From Actinomadura barringtoniae (GTDB lineage: Bacteria; Actinomycetota; Actinomycetes; Streptosporangiales; Streptosporangiaceae): 64,000 nt of DNA. The first letter of the stretch is position 1. Every line of letters begins with the position of its first letter. The position numbers were made by a program, and so were the translations under genes. The notes under the pieces were generated by a model that did no database searches, was not told where the DNA came from, and saw only the letters and a list, made by a program, of their open reading frames with translations. Below, one piece after another: positions 16,515 through 25,243 of this stretch. Location of the stretch: NCBI RefSeq assembly GCF_017573505.1, contig NZ_JAGEOJ010000037.1:1-64000 (forward strand), given 5' to 3'.

Positions 16515-17792
16515 ATGAAGACCAGGATCGGCGCGGCGATCGCCGCGGGCGTGCTCGTGCTCAGCGGATGCGGGGTGTTCCGGGGGGACGGCAAGAGCGA
16601 CAGCGGCACACCGGGGGTCACCAAGGACCCCTGCCCGAACGCGGTCAACAAGAAGCACGGCTGCATCTACCTGGGGTCGATCTCCGACCTCACCATCGGC
16701 CCGTTCCACGCGCTGGCCGTGCCGATCACCGAGGCGCAGAAGGCGTTCTGGAAGCGCGTCAACACCCAGGGCGGCATCGGCGGCTACGACATCGACGTCA
16801 CCAAGTACGTGCGCGACAACAAGTACAACCCGCAGGTGCACAACCAGGTCTACCAGGAGATCAAGGGCAAGGTGCTGGCGCTCGCGCAGACGCTCGGCTC
16901 GCCGACGACCGCCGCCATCATCAACGACCTGAAGTCCAGCAAGATCGTGGCCGTGCCCGCGTCGTGGACCTCGCTGTGGAACTTCGAGGACGTGATGCTG
17001 GAGTCGGGCGCCAGCTACTGCATCGAGTCGATGAACGCGATCGACTACGCGGTCGACACCTACAAGCCCAAGAAGATCATGGCCGTGCACTACGCGGGCG
17101 ACTACGGCAACGACGCGGCGGCCGGGGCCAAGGTCGCGGCGGCGGCGCACAAGCTGTCGTTCAGTGCGGTCGAGACCCCGCAGGGGCAGGACAACCAGGG
17201 CCGCGCGGTGGACGCGATCGTCAAGGAGAAGCCCGACATCGTCGTGCTCACCACCGGGCCGACCGACGCGGGCACGGTCGTCGGGCAGGCCGCGGCGCGC
17301 GGCTACAAGGGCCACTACCTCGGTACGAGCCCGAGCTGGAACAAGGGACTGCTGAAGAGCCCCGCCGCGCCGGCCATCAAGGCGCAGTACCTGCAGTCGG
17401 CTCCGTGGGCGCCGTTCCAGACCGACACCCCGGGTCACCAGGCGATGCGCGCGGCGGTCGGCCAGGTCGACCCGAACGACGGCTACACCGCCGGCTGGGT
17501 CTGGTCGTACCCGCTCAAGGCCGCGCTGCAGAAGGCCGCCGCCAACAAGGACCTGACCCGCGCAGGGCTTGCCAAGGCCGTCAAGCAGATCAGCTCGGTC
17601 GACTACGAGGGCATGCTGCCGCCCGGGTCGGGCAACTACGCGGGCGACCCGAACACCGGCGCCGTGCGCACCACGCTCATCGCGCAGCCCGACGACACCG
17701 CGCCGACCGGCGTGAAGGTCATCAAGGAGGCGTTCACGGGACCGACCGCCAAGGGCTACACGCTCGACGCGCCCTGCTACACCAAGCTCTGA
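16515..17792 (+). CDS. ABC substrate-binding lipoprotein (LivK-type)
   Basis: 425-residue periplasmic-binding-protein fold (Peripla_BP_6 type) with a lipoprotein signal: MKTR, a hydrophobic stretch and lipobox VLSGC with Cys18. It captures the ligand outside the membrane for LivHM. Mature sequence has the expected bilobal pattern (YLGSISDLTIGPFHALAVPI, IMAVHYAGDYGNDAAAGAKV, DIVVLTTGPTDAGTVV). Last gene of the operon, 9 bases after livM. It is followed by a strong hairpin terminator. The 3' end carries a 15-base direct duplication spanning the stop codon. Confidence 0.92.
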   Translation: MKTRIGAAIAAGVLVLSGCGVFRGDGKSDSGTPGVTKDPCPNAVNKKHGCIYLGSISDLTIGPFHALAVPITEAQKAFWKRVNTQGGIGGYDIDVTKYVRDNKYNPQVHNQVYQEIKGKVLALAQTLGSPTTAAIINDLKSSKIVAVPASWTSLWNFEDVMLESGASYCIESMNAIDYAVDTYKPKKIMAVHYAGDYGNDAAAGAKVAAAAHKLSFSAVETPQGQDNQGRAVDAIVKEKPDIVVLTTGPTDAGTVVGQAAARGYKGHYLGTSPSWNKGLLKSPAAPAIKAQYLQSAPWAPFQTDTPGHQAMRAAVGQVDPNDGYTAGWVWSYPLKAALQKAAANKDLTRAGLAKAVKQISSVDYEGMLPPGSGNYAGDPNTGAVRTTLIAQPDDTAPTGVKVIKEAFTGPTAKGYTLDAPCYTKL

Positions 17793-17820
17793 CCGCTACA
17801 CCAAGCTCTAAGACGACCGT

Positions 17821-17833
17821 GTCTCAGTGAGAC
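17821..17833. promoter_or_regulatory. GTCTCA-G-TGAGAC palindrome
   Basis: Perfect inverted repeat with a one-base spacer directly before the terminator of the ABC operon and 135 bases before the next methyltransferase gene. Same half-sites as at 10891 and 27748. Confidence 0.45.
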
Positions 17834-17880
17834 ACCCTCCGTCGCCCGTCTCTTTCCGTACGGGATGGGCGACGGAGGGT
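17834..17880 (+). terminator. Hairpin terminator of the ABC operon
   Basis: A perfect 14-base stem, ACCCTCCGTCGCCC (17834-17847) with GGGCGACGGAGGGT (17867-17880), encloses a 19-base loop. No T-run, as usual in high-GC actinomycetes. Confidence 0.85.
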
Positions 17881-17967
17881 ACCCGTTGATTCGATCGATC
17901 CACTAGTCTGGGTGATCCCCCGCCTCGGCCTCCGCTCCCCGGCCGACCACCCCGTGAGGGATGCCAG

Positions 17968-18831
17968 ATGCCCGATCGTGACCCGCCCGACCTCGGAAAC
18001 CCGACCGACCCCGCGCCGTCGGCCGACGCCGGAATGCCGACCGACGCGGGACAGCCGACCGACCTCGGATTCTCCGGCCCCGCGAGCGCCCGCGTCTACG
18101 ACTACTCCCTCGGCGGCAAGGACAACTACGGCGCCGACCGGCAGGCGGCGAGCGAGGCGCTCGGCATGCACCGCGTCGCGCACCTGCTGCCGCGCGAGAA
18201 CCGCAAGTTCATGCGCCGCGCCGTGCGCCACCTGCTGGACGCCGGCGTGCGCCAGTTCATCGACCTCGGCTGCGGCCTGCCCGGCAAGGGCAACGTGCAC
18301 GACCTCGCGCACGCCGCCGACCCGGACGCGCGCGTCGTGTACGTCGACAGCGATCCCGTCGCCGTCGTCCACTACCAGTCGCTCGTGCACACGGTGAAGG
18401 GCGTCGCGGCCGTCAACGGGGACGCGCGGCGGCCCGCCGAGATCCTGGAGTCGCCCGAGGTCACGGCGCTGATCGACTTCGACCTGCCGGTCGGGGTGCT
18501 GATGATCTCGATGCTGGACTGGATCCAGGACGAGGACGATCCCGACGCGGTCGTGGCGGCGTTCCGGGACGCGCTGGCCCCTGGTGGACACCTGGTGATC
18601 TGCGATTTCCTCAGCGATCACCTGACAGAGGCCGACTGGGCGGCCCATCATGATCTGACCGAGCGCTACGGGATCCCGCTGACCTTCCGTTCGTCGCAGC
18701 GGTTCGCGGGCTGGTTCGAGGGACTCGACCTGGTCGACCCGGGCCTGGTGCCGGCCCCCGAGTGGCGCCCCGACCGCCCGTACGACCCGCCGTCCGGCTG
18801 GCTGATGGCCGGGGTCGGGCGCAAACCATAG
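17968..18831 (+). CDS. DUF574 S-adenosyl methyltransferase (tandem copy 1)
   Basis: 287-residue DUF574 methyltransferase. After a 32-residue Pro/Asp/Thr-rich leader containing short PTDAG-like repeats come SARVYDYSLGGKDNYGADR, HLLPRENRKFMRRAVRHL, the SAM loop FIDLGCGLPGKGNVHD, VVYVDSDPVAVVH, and a C-terminal GWLMAGVGRKP. Start ATG with GAGGGA upstream. Followed 10 bases later by a close paralogue, probably cotranscribed. Substrate unknown. Confidence 0.9.
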   Translation: MPDRDPPDLGNPTDPAPSADAGMPTDAGQPTDLGFSGPASARVYDYSLGGKDNYGADRQAASEALGMHRVAHLLPRENRKFMRRAVRHLLDAGVRQFIDLGCGLPGKGNVHDLAHAADPDARVVYVDSDPVAVVHYQSLVHTVKGVAAVNGDARRPAEILESPEVTALIDFDLPVGVLMISMLDWIQDEDDPDAVVAAFRDALAPGGHLVICDFLSDHLTEADWAAHHDLTERYGIPLTFRSSQRFAGWFEGLDLVDPGLVPAPEWRPDRPYDPPSGWLMAGVGRKP

Positions 18832-18841
18832 AGGAGGCACG

Positions 18842-19621
18842 ATGAGCAGCGACCCGAAACCGAACCGCGCAGCCTCCGCGCGCATCCTCGACTTCGCCGT
18901 GGGTGGCAAGGACAACTACTCGGCCGACCGCGAGGTCGCCATCGAGACGTTCCAGTCGCTGCCCGCCACGCGGCTGCTGCCCAGGGAGAACCGCAAGTTC
19001 ATGCGGCGGGCGGTGCGGTTCCTGCTGGAGGCGGGCATCCGGCAGTTCATCGACGTCGGGTGCGGGCTGCCGGGCAAGGCCGACCTGCACGAGGTGGTGC
19101 TCGGCGCCGACCCGGACGCGCGCGTGGTCTATGTCGACAACGACCCGGTCTCGGTGGTGCACTTCCAGTCGCTCGTGCACGCCGTTCCGGGCGCCGCCGC
19201 GATCCTGGCGGACGCGCGCGAGCCGCGGAGCATCCTGGAGCACGAGGGCCTGACCGGGCTCATCGACTTCGGCAAGCCCGTCGCGGTACTGATGATCTCG
19301 GTGCTCGACCTGCTGCTGGACGAGGAGGACCCCGAGGCCACCGTCGCCGCGTTCACCAGTGCGATGGCGCCGGGCAGCCACCTGGTCGTCTGCGACTTCA
19401 CCGACGAGAACCTCACCGCCGAGGAACGCGCCACCGCCGACCACCTGATCCGCGAGTACGGCGTCGTGGTCACCTTCCGGTCGCGCGAGCGCCTCACCGG
19501 CTTCTTCGACGGCCTCGGCCTGCTGGAGCCGGGCCTGGTGAACGCGGCGGAATGGCGGCCCGACCGCGAGGGCGAGCCGCCGAGCGGCTGGCTGCTGGCC
19601 GGCATCGGCCGCAAGCCCTGA
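18842..19621 (+). CDS. DUF574 S-adenosyl methyltransferase (tandem copy 2)
   Basis: 259-residue paralogue of the preceding gene, sharing RLLPRENRKFMRRAVRFLLEAGI-type sequence, SAM loop FIDVGCGLPGKADLHE, VVYVDNDPVSVVHFQSLVHA and the terminal GWLLAGIGRKP. Start ATG at 18842 follows AGAGGAGGCACG. Clear local duplication; the shared RENRKFMRRAVR segment is absent from the third family member at 9399, so the pair forms its own subgroup. Confidence 0.9.
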   Translation: MSSDPKPNRAASARILDFAVGGKDNYSADREVAIETFQSLPATRLLPRENRKFMRRAVRFLLEAGIRQFIDVGCGLPGKADLHEVVLGADPDARVVYVDNDPVSVVHFQSLVHAVPGAAAILADAREPRSILEHEGLTGLIDFGKPVAVLMISVLDLLLDEEDPEATVAAFTSAMAPGSHLVVCDFTDENLTAEERATADHLIREYGVVVTFRSRERLTGFFDGLGLLEPGLVNAAEWRPDREGEPPSGWLLAGIGRKP

Positions 19622-19680
19622 CCTGACCTGACCTGGCCTGATCATGCGACCGCCCGAACGCCCGACCGGGTAGCCGAGCG

Positions 19681-21264
19681 CTAGTCGATGACCTCGCGGC
19701 GGGCGAGGCGGACCTCCTCGATGTCGAGCCGCTGCTGGATCATCCGCAGCACCGTGTCGTCGATCCGCCGCTCGTCGCGCAGCCGTACGATCGTCGCCCG
19801 CTTGCGCGCCAGCAGCGCCAGCCGGAGCGCGGCGTAGTCGTCCTCGGCGTCGCGGACCGGGTCGTCCTCGGGCTCGCAGATCGTGCAGAGCACCTTCAGA
19901 TGCGTCTCGTACTCGGTGAGGGTCCGCTCGAGCACCGGCTGGGAGGTGCCGAGCGACGCCGCGACCTCGGGGATCACCGCGAGCGCCTCCTCGGTCGCCA
20001 CGGTCTCGGCCAACCGGCGTTCCTCCTGCAGCGCGGTGTCCTCGGGCAGCCGCGCCAGCCGGATCAGCAGCGGCAGCGCGAAGCCCTGGAGCACCAGCGT
20101 CACCACGATCACGCCGGTCGTCACGAACACGATCAGGTCGCGGTCGGGGAACGGCTCGCCGGAGTCCAGCAGCTCCGGCACCGCCAGCGCCGCCGCCAGC
20201 GAGACCGCGCCACGGAAGCCCGACCCGGCGCTGACCAGGCGCTGCCGCGCGCCCACCCGTCTCAGCCGCTGCTGCGGCCGGCGGTCGATCGCGCGGATGA
20301 TGTACGGCGTCGTGTACGACCAGAGGACGCGCATGCCGATGACCGCGGCCGAGATGAGCCCGACGGCGGCCAGGCCCCGTCCGACGGTCGCGTGGGTCAG
20401 GTCGCGGATCGACGCCTGCACCTGGAGCCCGATGAGGACGAACAGCGCCCCGTTCAGGATGAAGGTCGTGACCCGCCAGAACGCGTTGGTCAGCTGGCGG
20501 GTCTCGGCGCCGACCCGGCGCGGGCCGTACTGGCTCAGCACGAGCCCGCACACCACGACCGCGAGCACGCCCGAGGCCTCGATCAGCTCGGCGAGCAGGA
20601 AGGCGGTGAACGGCGTCAGCACGCTCACCGAGGTTTCGAGCAGCGGATCGTCCAGCCAGTTGCGGACCCGCATCGCGATCCACGCCACCAGCAGCCCGGC
20701 GAGCGCTCCCCCGACGTAGGCGAGCATGAACAGCCAGCTGACGTGCACCGGGCTGAGGTGCTCCTGATGGACGACGACGCCGACCGCGATCCCGTAGATG
20801 ACCAGGGCCGTGCCGTCGTTCACCAGGCTCTCGGCGCGCAGGATCGTCATCGTGCGGCGTGGCAGGCCGCGGGCCAGGACCGCGACGGCGGTCGCGTCCG
20901 TCGGCGCGAGCGCCGCGCCGAGCACCCACGCGGGGCCGGTGGGCATGCCGAACCACTGCGCCGCCACCGCGACGGCGGCGGCGGTCGCGACGACCAGCAC
21001 GGTGCTGGTGAGCACGATGACGCGCAGGTTGCTGCGGATCTCCCGCAGCGAGGTCGTCAGGCTCTCCCAGTACAGCAGCGCCGGGAGGAACAGCAGCAGG
21101 ACGGCCTCGGGCGGCAGCGTCACCCCGCGCAGCGCCGGGATGAAGCCGAGCACGACCCCGCAGGCCAGCAGCGTCACCGGGGGCGGCAGCCGCAGCTCGC
21201 GCTCCACGACCCCGCAGATCAGCAGTGCCGCGCCGAGGGCGACGGCGAGTTCGAGACCGAGCAG
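19681..21264 (-). CDS. CPA1-family Na+/H+ antiporter, probable CTG start
   Basis: Inner-membrane cation/proton antiporter with about twelve hydrophobic helices. Conserved features are GAALAPTDATAVAVLARGLP, LRAESLVNDGTALVIYG (the ND motif of the ion site) and GFRGAVSLAAALAVP, followed by a cytoplasmic helical tail of about 110 residues. The first GTG (21207) would remove most of helix 1. The frame is open upstream, and a CTG at 21264, five bases after a perfect GGAGG, restores LLGLELAVALGAALLICGVV, the usual family N terminus. No ATG, GTG or TTG exists in between. Lies 16 bases downstream of purC. Confidence 0.85.
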   Translation of the reverse strand: MLGLELAVALGAALLICGVVERELRLPPPVTLLACGVVLGFIPALRGVTLPPEAVLLLFLPALLYWESLTTSLREIRSNLRVIVLTSTVLVVATAAAVAVAAQWFGMPTGPAWVLGAALAPTDATAVAVLARGLPRRTMTILRAESLVNDGTALVIYGIAVGVVVHQEHLSPVHVSWLFMLAYVGGALAGLLVAWIAMRVRNWLDDPLLETSVSVLTPFTAFLLAELIEASGVLAVVVCGLVLSQYGPRRVGAETRQLTNAFWRVTTFILNGALFVLIGLQVQASIRDLTHATVGRGLAAVGLISAAVIGMRVLWSYTTPYIIRAIDRRPQQRLRRVGARQRLVSAGSGFRGAVSLAAALAVPELLDSGEPFPDRDLIVFVTTGVIVVTLVLQGFALPLLIRLARLPEDTALQEERRLAETVATEEALAVIPEVAASLGTSQPVLERTLTEYETHLKVLCTICEPEDDPVRDAEDDYAALRLALLARKRATIVRLRDERRIDDTVLRMIQQRLDIEEVRLARREVID

Positions 21265-21280
21265 GAGGGCCTCCGGAGGG

Positions 21281-22114
21281 TCAGGACTCCCAGCGGCGGC
21301 CGGTGAGCCTCTCGTACACGTCGATGTAGCGCGCCCGGGTGGCGTCCACGATCTCGTCGGGGATCGCGGGCCCGGGCGGCGTGCGATCCCAGTCCAGGGT
21401 GCTGCTCCAGTCCCGGACGAACTGCTTGTCGAGCGAGTGCTGAGGCCCGCCCGGCCGCCATTCGCCCGCGGGCCAGAAGCGCGAGGAGTCCGAGGTCAGT
21501 ACCTCGTCGCCGAGGACGAGCGTGCCGTCGGCGGCGCGGCCGAACTCCAGTTTGGTGTCGGCGATGATGATGCCGCGTTCGGCGGCCAGGGCGGCGCCGC
21601 GCCGGTAGACCTCAAGGGTGGTCTCCTTGAGGCGCGCGGCGGTGTCGGCCCCGATCTCGGCCACCACGTCGTCGTAGGTGATGAACTCGTCGTGGCCCTC
21701 GGTGGCCTTGGTGGTCGGCGTGAAGATCGGCTCGGGGAGCTTGGATCCCTCGACGAGGCCGGGCGGCAGGGCGACGCCGGACACGTTCCCGCCCTTCTCG
21801 TACTCCTTGAGGCCGAGACCGGCCAGGTAGCCGCGGGCGATCCACTCGACCGGGAGCATCGTGAGCCGCCGGCAGCGCACGGCCCGCCCGGCCCACTCGG
21901 CCGGAACGTCGGTCGCGGAGATCACGTGGTTGGGGACGATGCCCGCGAGCTGCTCGAACCACCACAGCGACAGCTGGGTGAGGATCTTGCCCTTGTCGGG
22001 GACCTCGGTGGGCAGCACGACGTCGTACACGCTCACCCGGTCGGAGGCGACCAGAATGAGGTCGTCGCCGTCGGCGTAGACGTCCCTGACCTTGCCCGAG
22101 TGGACCAGTTCCAT
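21281..22114 (-). CDS. purC: Phosphoribosylaminoimidazole-succinocarboxamide synthase
   Basis: 277-residue SAICAR synthetase: ligates aspartate to CAIR with ATP in de novo purine synthesis. Recognisable segments are HSGKVRDVYADGDDLILVASDR, PVEWIARGYLAGLGLKEYE, IFTPTTKATEGHDEFI, ADTKLEFG, LTSDSSRFWP and SLDKQFVRDW. ATG with GGGGAGCAC upstream. It is a lone pur gene here, followed closely by the antiporter gene. Confidence 0.97.
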   Translation of the reverse strand: MELVHSGKVRDVYADGDDLILVASDRVSVYDVVLPTEVPDKGKILTQLSLWWFEQLAGIVPNHVISATDVPAEWAGRAVRCRRLTMLPVEWIARGYLAGLGLKEYEKGGNVSGVALPPGLVEGSKLPEPIFTPTTKATEGHDEFITYDDVVAEIGADTAARLKETTLEVYRRGAALAAERGIIIADTKLEFGRAADGTLVLGDEVLTSDSSRFWPAGEWRPGGPQHSLDKQFVRDWSSTLDWDRTPPGPAIPDEIVDATRARYIDVYERLTGRRWES

Positions 22115-22186
22115 GTGCTCCCCAGCTCACGATCCGTCGGCGGGGCGAAGGCCCCGGCCGGGGCGAAGTTTACAGGGCCGCGCTGG

Positions 22187-25100
22187 TCAGACGGCGACCG
22201 CGGCCCGGGAGCCGGTGCGGTCCTTGTGGATGCGGAGCTGGGCGGGGATGCGGGTCCTCAGCTCGGCGACGTGGCTGACGATCCCGACGGCCCGGCCGCC
22301 GTCCCGCAGGCCGTCCAGGACGTCCATGACCTCGTCGAGGGTCTCCTCGTCCAGGGTGCCGAAGCCCTCGTCCACGAACAGCGTGTTGATCTCCGTGCCG
22401 CCCGCCTCGGCGGTGACGACGTCGGCGAGGCCGAGCGCCAGCGCCAGCGAGCTGATGAACGACTCGCCGCCCGACAGCGTCACCGGGTCGCGTTCCTGGC
22501 CGGTCCAGGCGTCCACGACGCGCAGGCCGAGGCCGCCGCTGCCGCCGCGCCGGTCGCCCGCGGCCTTGTCGATGGTGTGCAGGAGGGCGTAGCGGCCGGC
22601 CGACATGCGCGCCAGGCGTTCGTTGGCGGCGGCGACGACCTGCTCCAGCCGGGCGGCCAGCACGTAGGCGGACAGGCGCATGCTGAGGCGGTTGGCCGAG
22701 GACTGGCCGGACGTCAGGCCCGCGAGCCGTGCGGCGATGGCGTGGCGTTCGGCGGCGGGACGCCAGGCACGGACCCGCGCGGCCAGCTCCCCGCCCAGCT
22801 CGGCGAGGCGGGCGCAGCGCTGCCGGGCCCGGTCGGCGGCCGACGACACGGCCGTGCGCTCCGACTCGGCGGCGGCGAGCGCGGCTTCGAGAACGTCCAG
22901 GTCGGGCGCCGCCTCAGCGGCTGCGGCGGCCAGTTCGCGGTCGGACAGGAGCTCGCGGACGGCGGCCTCCTCGTCCTCGTGCCGGCGGATCTTGTCGCGG
23001 AGCCTGCCCTGGTCCTCGTCGTCGAGCGCGGCGGCGGTGACCTCGTCGGCGGTGGTGAAGCCATCGTCGGCGGCGGTCTGCTTGGCGCGGGCGCGTGCGG
23101 CGGCCAGCTCCCCGGCCGCGACGTCGGCGGCCTGGAGGGCCCGGACGGCCTCGGCGAGCGCGTCTGCCTCGCCGCCGAGGCGCTGGATGCGGGCCTCGAG
23201 GGTGGGGTCGTCGCCGCGCGCCTCGTCCAGGTCGGCCGCGAGGCGGGCCTGCTCGCCCGTCAGCTCGGCGCCGCGCGTGCGGTTGGCGGTGAGGGCCTGG
23301 GCGACCTCGCCGCTGCGGTCGCGGAGCCGGTCGAGCTCCTGTTCGGCCTGGTGGAGGAGGGTCTCCATGCGTTCGACGTCGGCGGTGCGGGCGTCGATGG
23401 CGTCCAGGGTCTCGCGGGCGCCCGCCAGCTCGGCGGCGAGTTCCTCGGCGGAGGTCTCGCCGACCGCGTCCAGCGCGGCGTCGCGTTCGGCGCGCAGGGC
23501 CTCGACGCGGTTGCTGGCCTCCTCGCGGTCGCGCTGGGCCTGCTCGTAGGCGGTCTGGGCGCGTTCCTCGTCCTCTTCGCCGGGGATCAGGCCGAGGGCG
23601 GAGGCGGGCGCCGGGTGGTCGGTCGAGCCGCAGACCAGGCACGCTTCCCCCGCCTTGAGGTCTTCGGCGAGGGTCGCGGCCATGCCCTCCAGCCGTGCCT
23701 GACGGAGGTCGAGGTAGTGGGCGCGGGCGTTCTGGGCGGCGTCGATGACGACCTGGAGCGCGACCTCGGCCTCGCCGAGGCGGTCGATCACCTGGTCGCG
23801 GCGCTGGGCGGCCTCCAGCCTGCGGGTGACGTCGGCGACCGCGCCCTGCGCTCCGCCGCGGGCGGCGACGGCGGCCACGCCCTCCTGGAGCTGCGCCCGC
23901 TGCTCCTGAACGAGGCCGGGCAGCTCTTCCAGGGTGGCGGCGAGCTTGGCCTCTTCGGGCTCCAGGCGTTCACGTTCGGTGGTCAGCTGAGTGAGCTCGG
24001 CGGTGATCTGCCGCTGGCGAGCCGCCAGGGACCGCTTGCTCTCCAGGGCTGCGATGTCGTCGCGGCGCTCGCGTTCGGCCTTGGCGAGGACGTCCTCGGC
24101 CGCGTTCGGCGTCACCAGCGCGCCGACGCGGGAACGGGCCTCGGCGGCGATGTGCCGTGCGGTGTCGGCGCGCTGGGCGCGTTCGCGGCACTGGCGGATC
24201 AGCGGGACGACGCGGTCGGCCCGCGCGGCGGCGTCCAGCTGTGCGGTGAGGCGGCCTCGTTCTTCGGCGTGCTCCTCCAGGACGGCCTTGCGGCGCAGTG
24301 CCTGGGCGTGCCGCTGCTGGCGTTCGGCCAATGTGCGGCCCCGGTCGGCGGCGGAACGGGCCTGGTCGAGCGTCGCGGTGACCTCGGCGAGCAGTTCCTC
24401 GTAGGCGGCGCGCGCGGCCAGATGGTGCCCGGTCAGCTCGGCGGCCCAAGCGGGCAGCACCTCGACGTCGTCCAGCGGCTCTTCGGAGGTCTCGGCGGCG
24501 CGCGGCTCGGGGACCAGGGCGGCGCCGGGGCGCTGGGTTCCGGTGGTCTCGGCGATACGGTCCGCGATCGACTCGGCGGCGGCACGCAGGTCGGCGGCTT
24601 CGCGGCGAGTGCCGGAACGGCGGTCGGCGAGCCACTTCTCAACCTGGGTGAAGATTTCGGTGGCGAAGAGCCGTTCGAGCACCTTGCGGCGTTCCTCGGC
24701 CCCGGCACGCAGGAAGCTCGCGAACTCGCCCTGCGGCAGCATCGCCACCTGGCAGAACTGCGCGGCCGTCATCCCGAGCATCCGGCCGATGAGGTCGCCC
24801 GCCTCGTCGAGCCGGTTGGTGTGGGCGCGCCATTCGGGGGCTCCGGGGGTCGCCCCCCGGGTAGACACAGCCTCACCGTGTTCGTACTCCTCCAGGAGCA
24901 CGGCGGCGTGCTCGGTCGTCGTGCCCGAGCCGCGCTTCTTGGGGCGGTCCCAGGCCGGTGACCGGGTGACGCGCAGCCGGCGCCCGCGCACGGTGGTCTC
25001 CAGCACGACGCGCGGCCCCTGGTCGGGCGGGGCGTGGTCGCTGCGCAGGCCCTTCACGGCGTTGCGCACGCCGGGGACCTGCCCGTAGAGGGCGAAGCAG

Positions 25101-25243
25101 ACGGCGTCCAGGACGCTGGTCTTGCCCGCGCCCGTCTGGCCCTGGATGAGGAACAGCCCGGCGTCCGACAGCGCGTCGAAGTCGATCACCTCGGTGCCCG
25201 AGAACGGCCCGAACGCGGTGATCTCCAGCCGGTGAAGTCTCAC
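22187..25243 (-). CDS. sbcC: SbcC, SMC-like subunit of the SbcCD nuclease
   Basis: 1018-residue Rad50/SbcC ATPase that works with SbcD to cut DNA hairpins and process double-strand breaks. Walker A is GQTGAGKTSVLDAVCFALYG. Two long coiled coils flank a zinc-hook CLVCGSTDHP. The C-terminal signature is TLSGGESFISSLALALG and Walker B is TLFVDEGFGTLDEE. The GTG at 25243 overlaps the sbcD stop as GTGA. The reading frame is open into sbcD, but that upstream part is a shadow. An in-frame GC hairpin (24836-24860) adds TRGATPGAPEW. Confidence 0.95.
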   Translation of the reverse strand: MRLHRLEITAFGPFSGTEVIDFDALSDAGLFLIQGQTGAGKTSVLDAVCFALYGQVPGVRNAVKGLRSDHAPPDQGPRVVLETTVRGRRLRVTRSPAWDRPKKRGSGTTTEHAAVLLEEYEHGEAVSTRGATPGAPEWRAHTNRLDEAGDLIGRMLGMTAAQFCQVAMLPQGEFASFLRAGAEERRKVLERLFATEIFTQVEKWLADRRSGTRREAADLRAAAESIADRIAETTGTQRPGAALVPEPRAAETSEEPLDDVEVLPAWAAELTGHHLAARAAYEELLAEVTATLDQARSAADRGRTLAERQQRHAQALRRKAVLEEHAEERGRLTAQLDAAARADRVVPLIRQCRERAQRADTARHIAAEARSRVGALVTPNAAEDVLAKAERERRDDIAALESKRSLAARQRQITAELTQLTTERERLEPEEAKLAATLEELPGLVQEQRAQLQEGVAAVAARGGAQGAVADVTRRLEAAQRRDQVIDRLGEAEVALQVVIDAAQNARAHYLDLRQARLEGMAATLAEDLKAGEACLVCGSTDHPAPASALGLIPGEEDEERAQTAYEQAQRDREEASNRVEALRAERDAALDAVGETSAEELAAELAGARETLDAIDARTADVERMETLLHQAEQELDRLRDRSGEVAQALTANRTRGAELTGEQARLAADLDEARGDDPTLEARIQRLGGEADALAEAVRALQAADVAAGELAAARARAKQTAADDGFTTADEVTAAALDDEDQGRLRDKIRRHEDEEAAVRELLSDRELAAAAAEAAPDLDVLEAALAAAESERTAVSSAADRARQRCARLAELGGELAARVRAWRPAAERHAIAARLAGLTSGQSSANRLSMRLSAYVLAARLEQVVAAANERLARMSAGRYALLHTIDKAAGDRRGGSGGLGLRVVDAWTGQERDPVTLSGGESFISSLALALGLADVVTAEAGGTEINTLFVDEGFGTLDEETLDEVMDVLDGLRDGGRAVGIVSHVAELRTRIPAQLRIHKDRTGSRAAVAV
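24836..24860. repeat. In-frame GC mini-hairpin in sbcC
   Basis: CCGGGGG (24843-24849) pairs with CCCCCGG (24854-24860), flanked by GGGGGCTC. Core GGGGGTCGCCCCCCGGG is close to the elements at 15343 and 38571. Confidence 0.6.

Noticed and set aside
17886..17920. Promoter TTGATT / TAGTCT before the methyltransferase pair
   Set aside because: The two boxes are only about 12 bases apart, too close for a sigma-70-type promoter.
20798..24961. 1387-codon open frame on the plus strand
   Set aside because: Antisense to the antiporter, purC and sbcC, which all have clear motifs on the minus strand.
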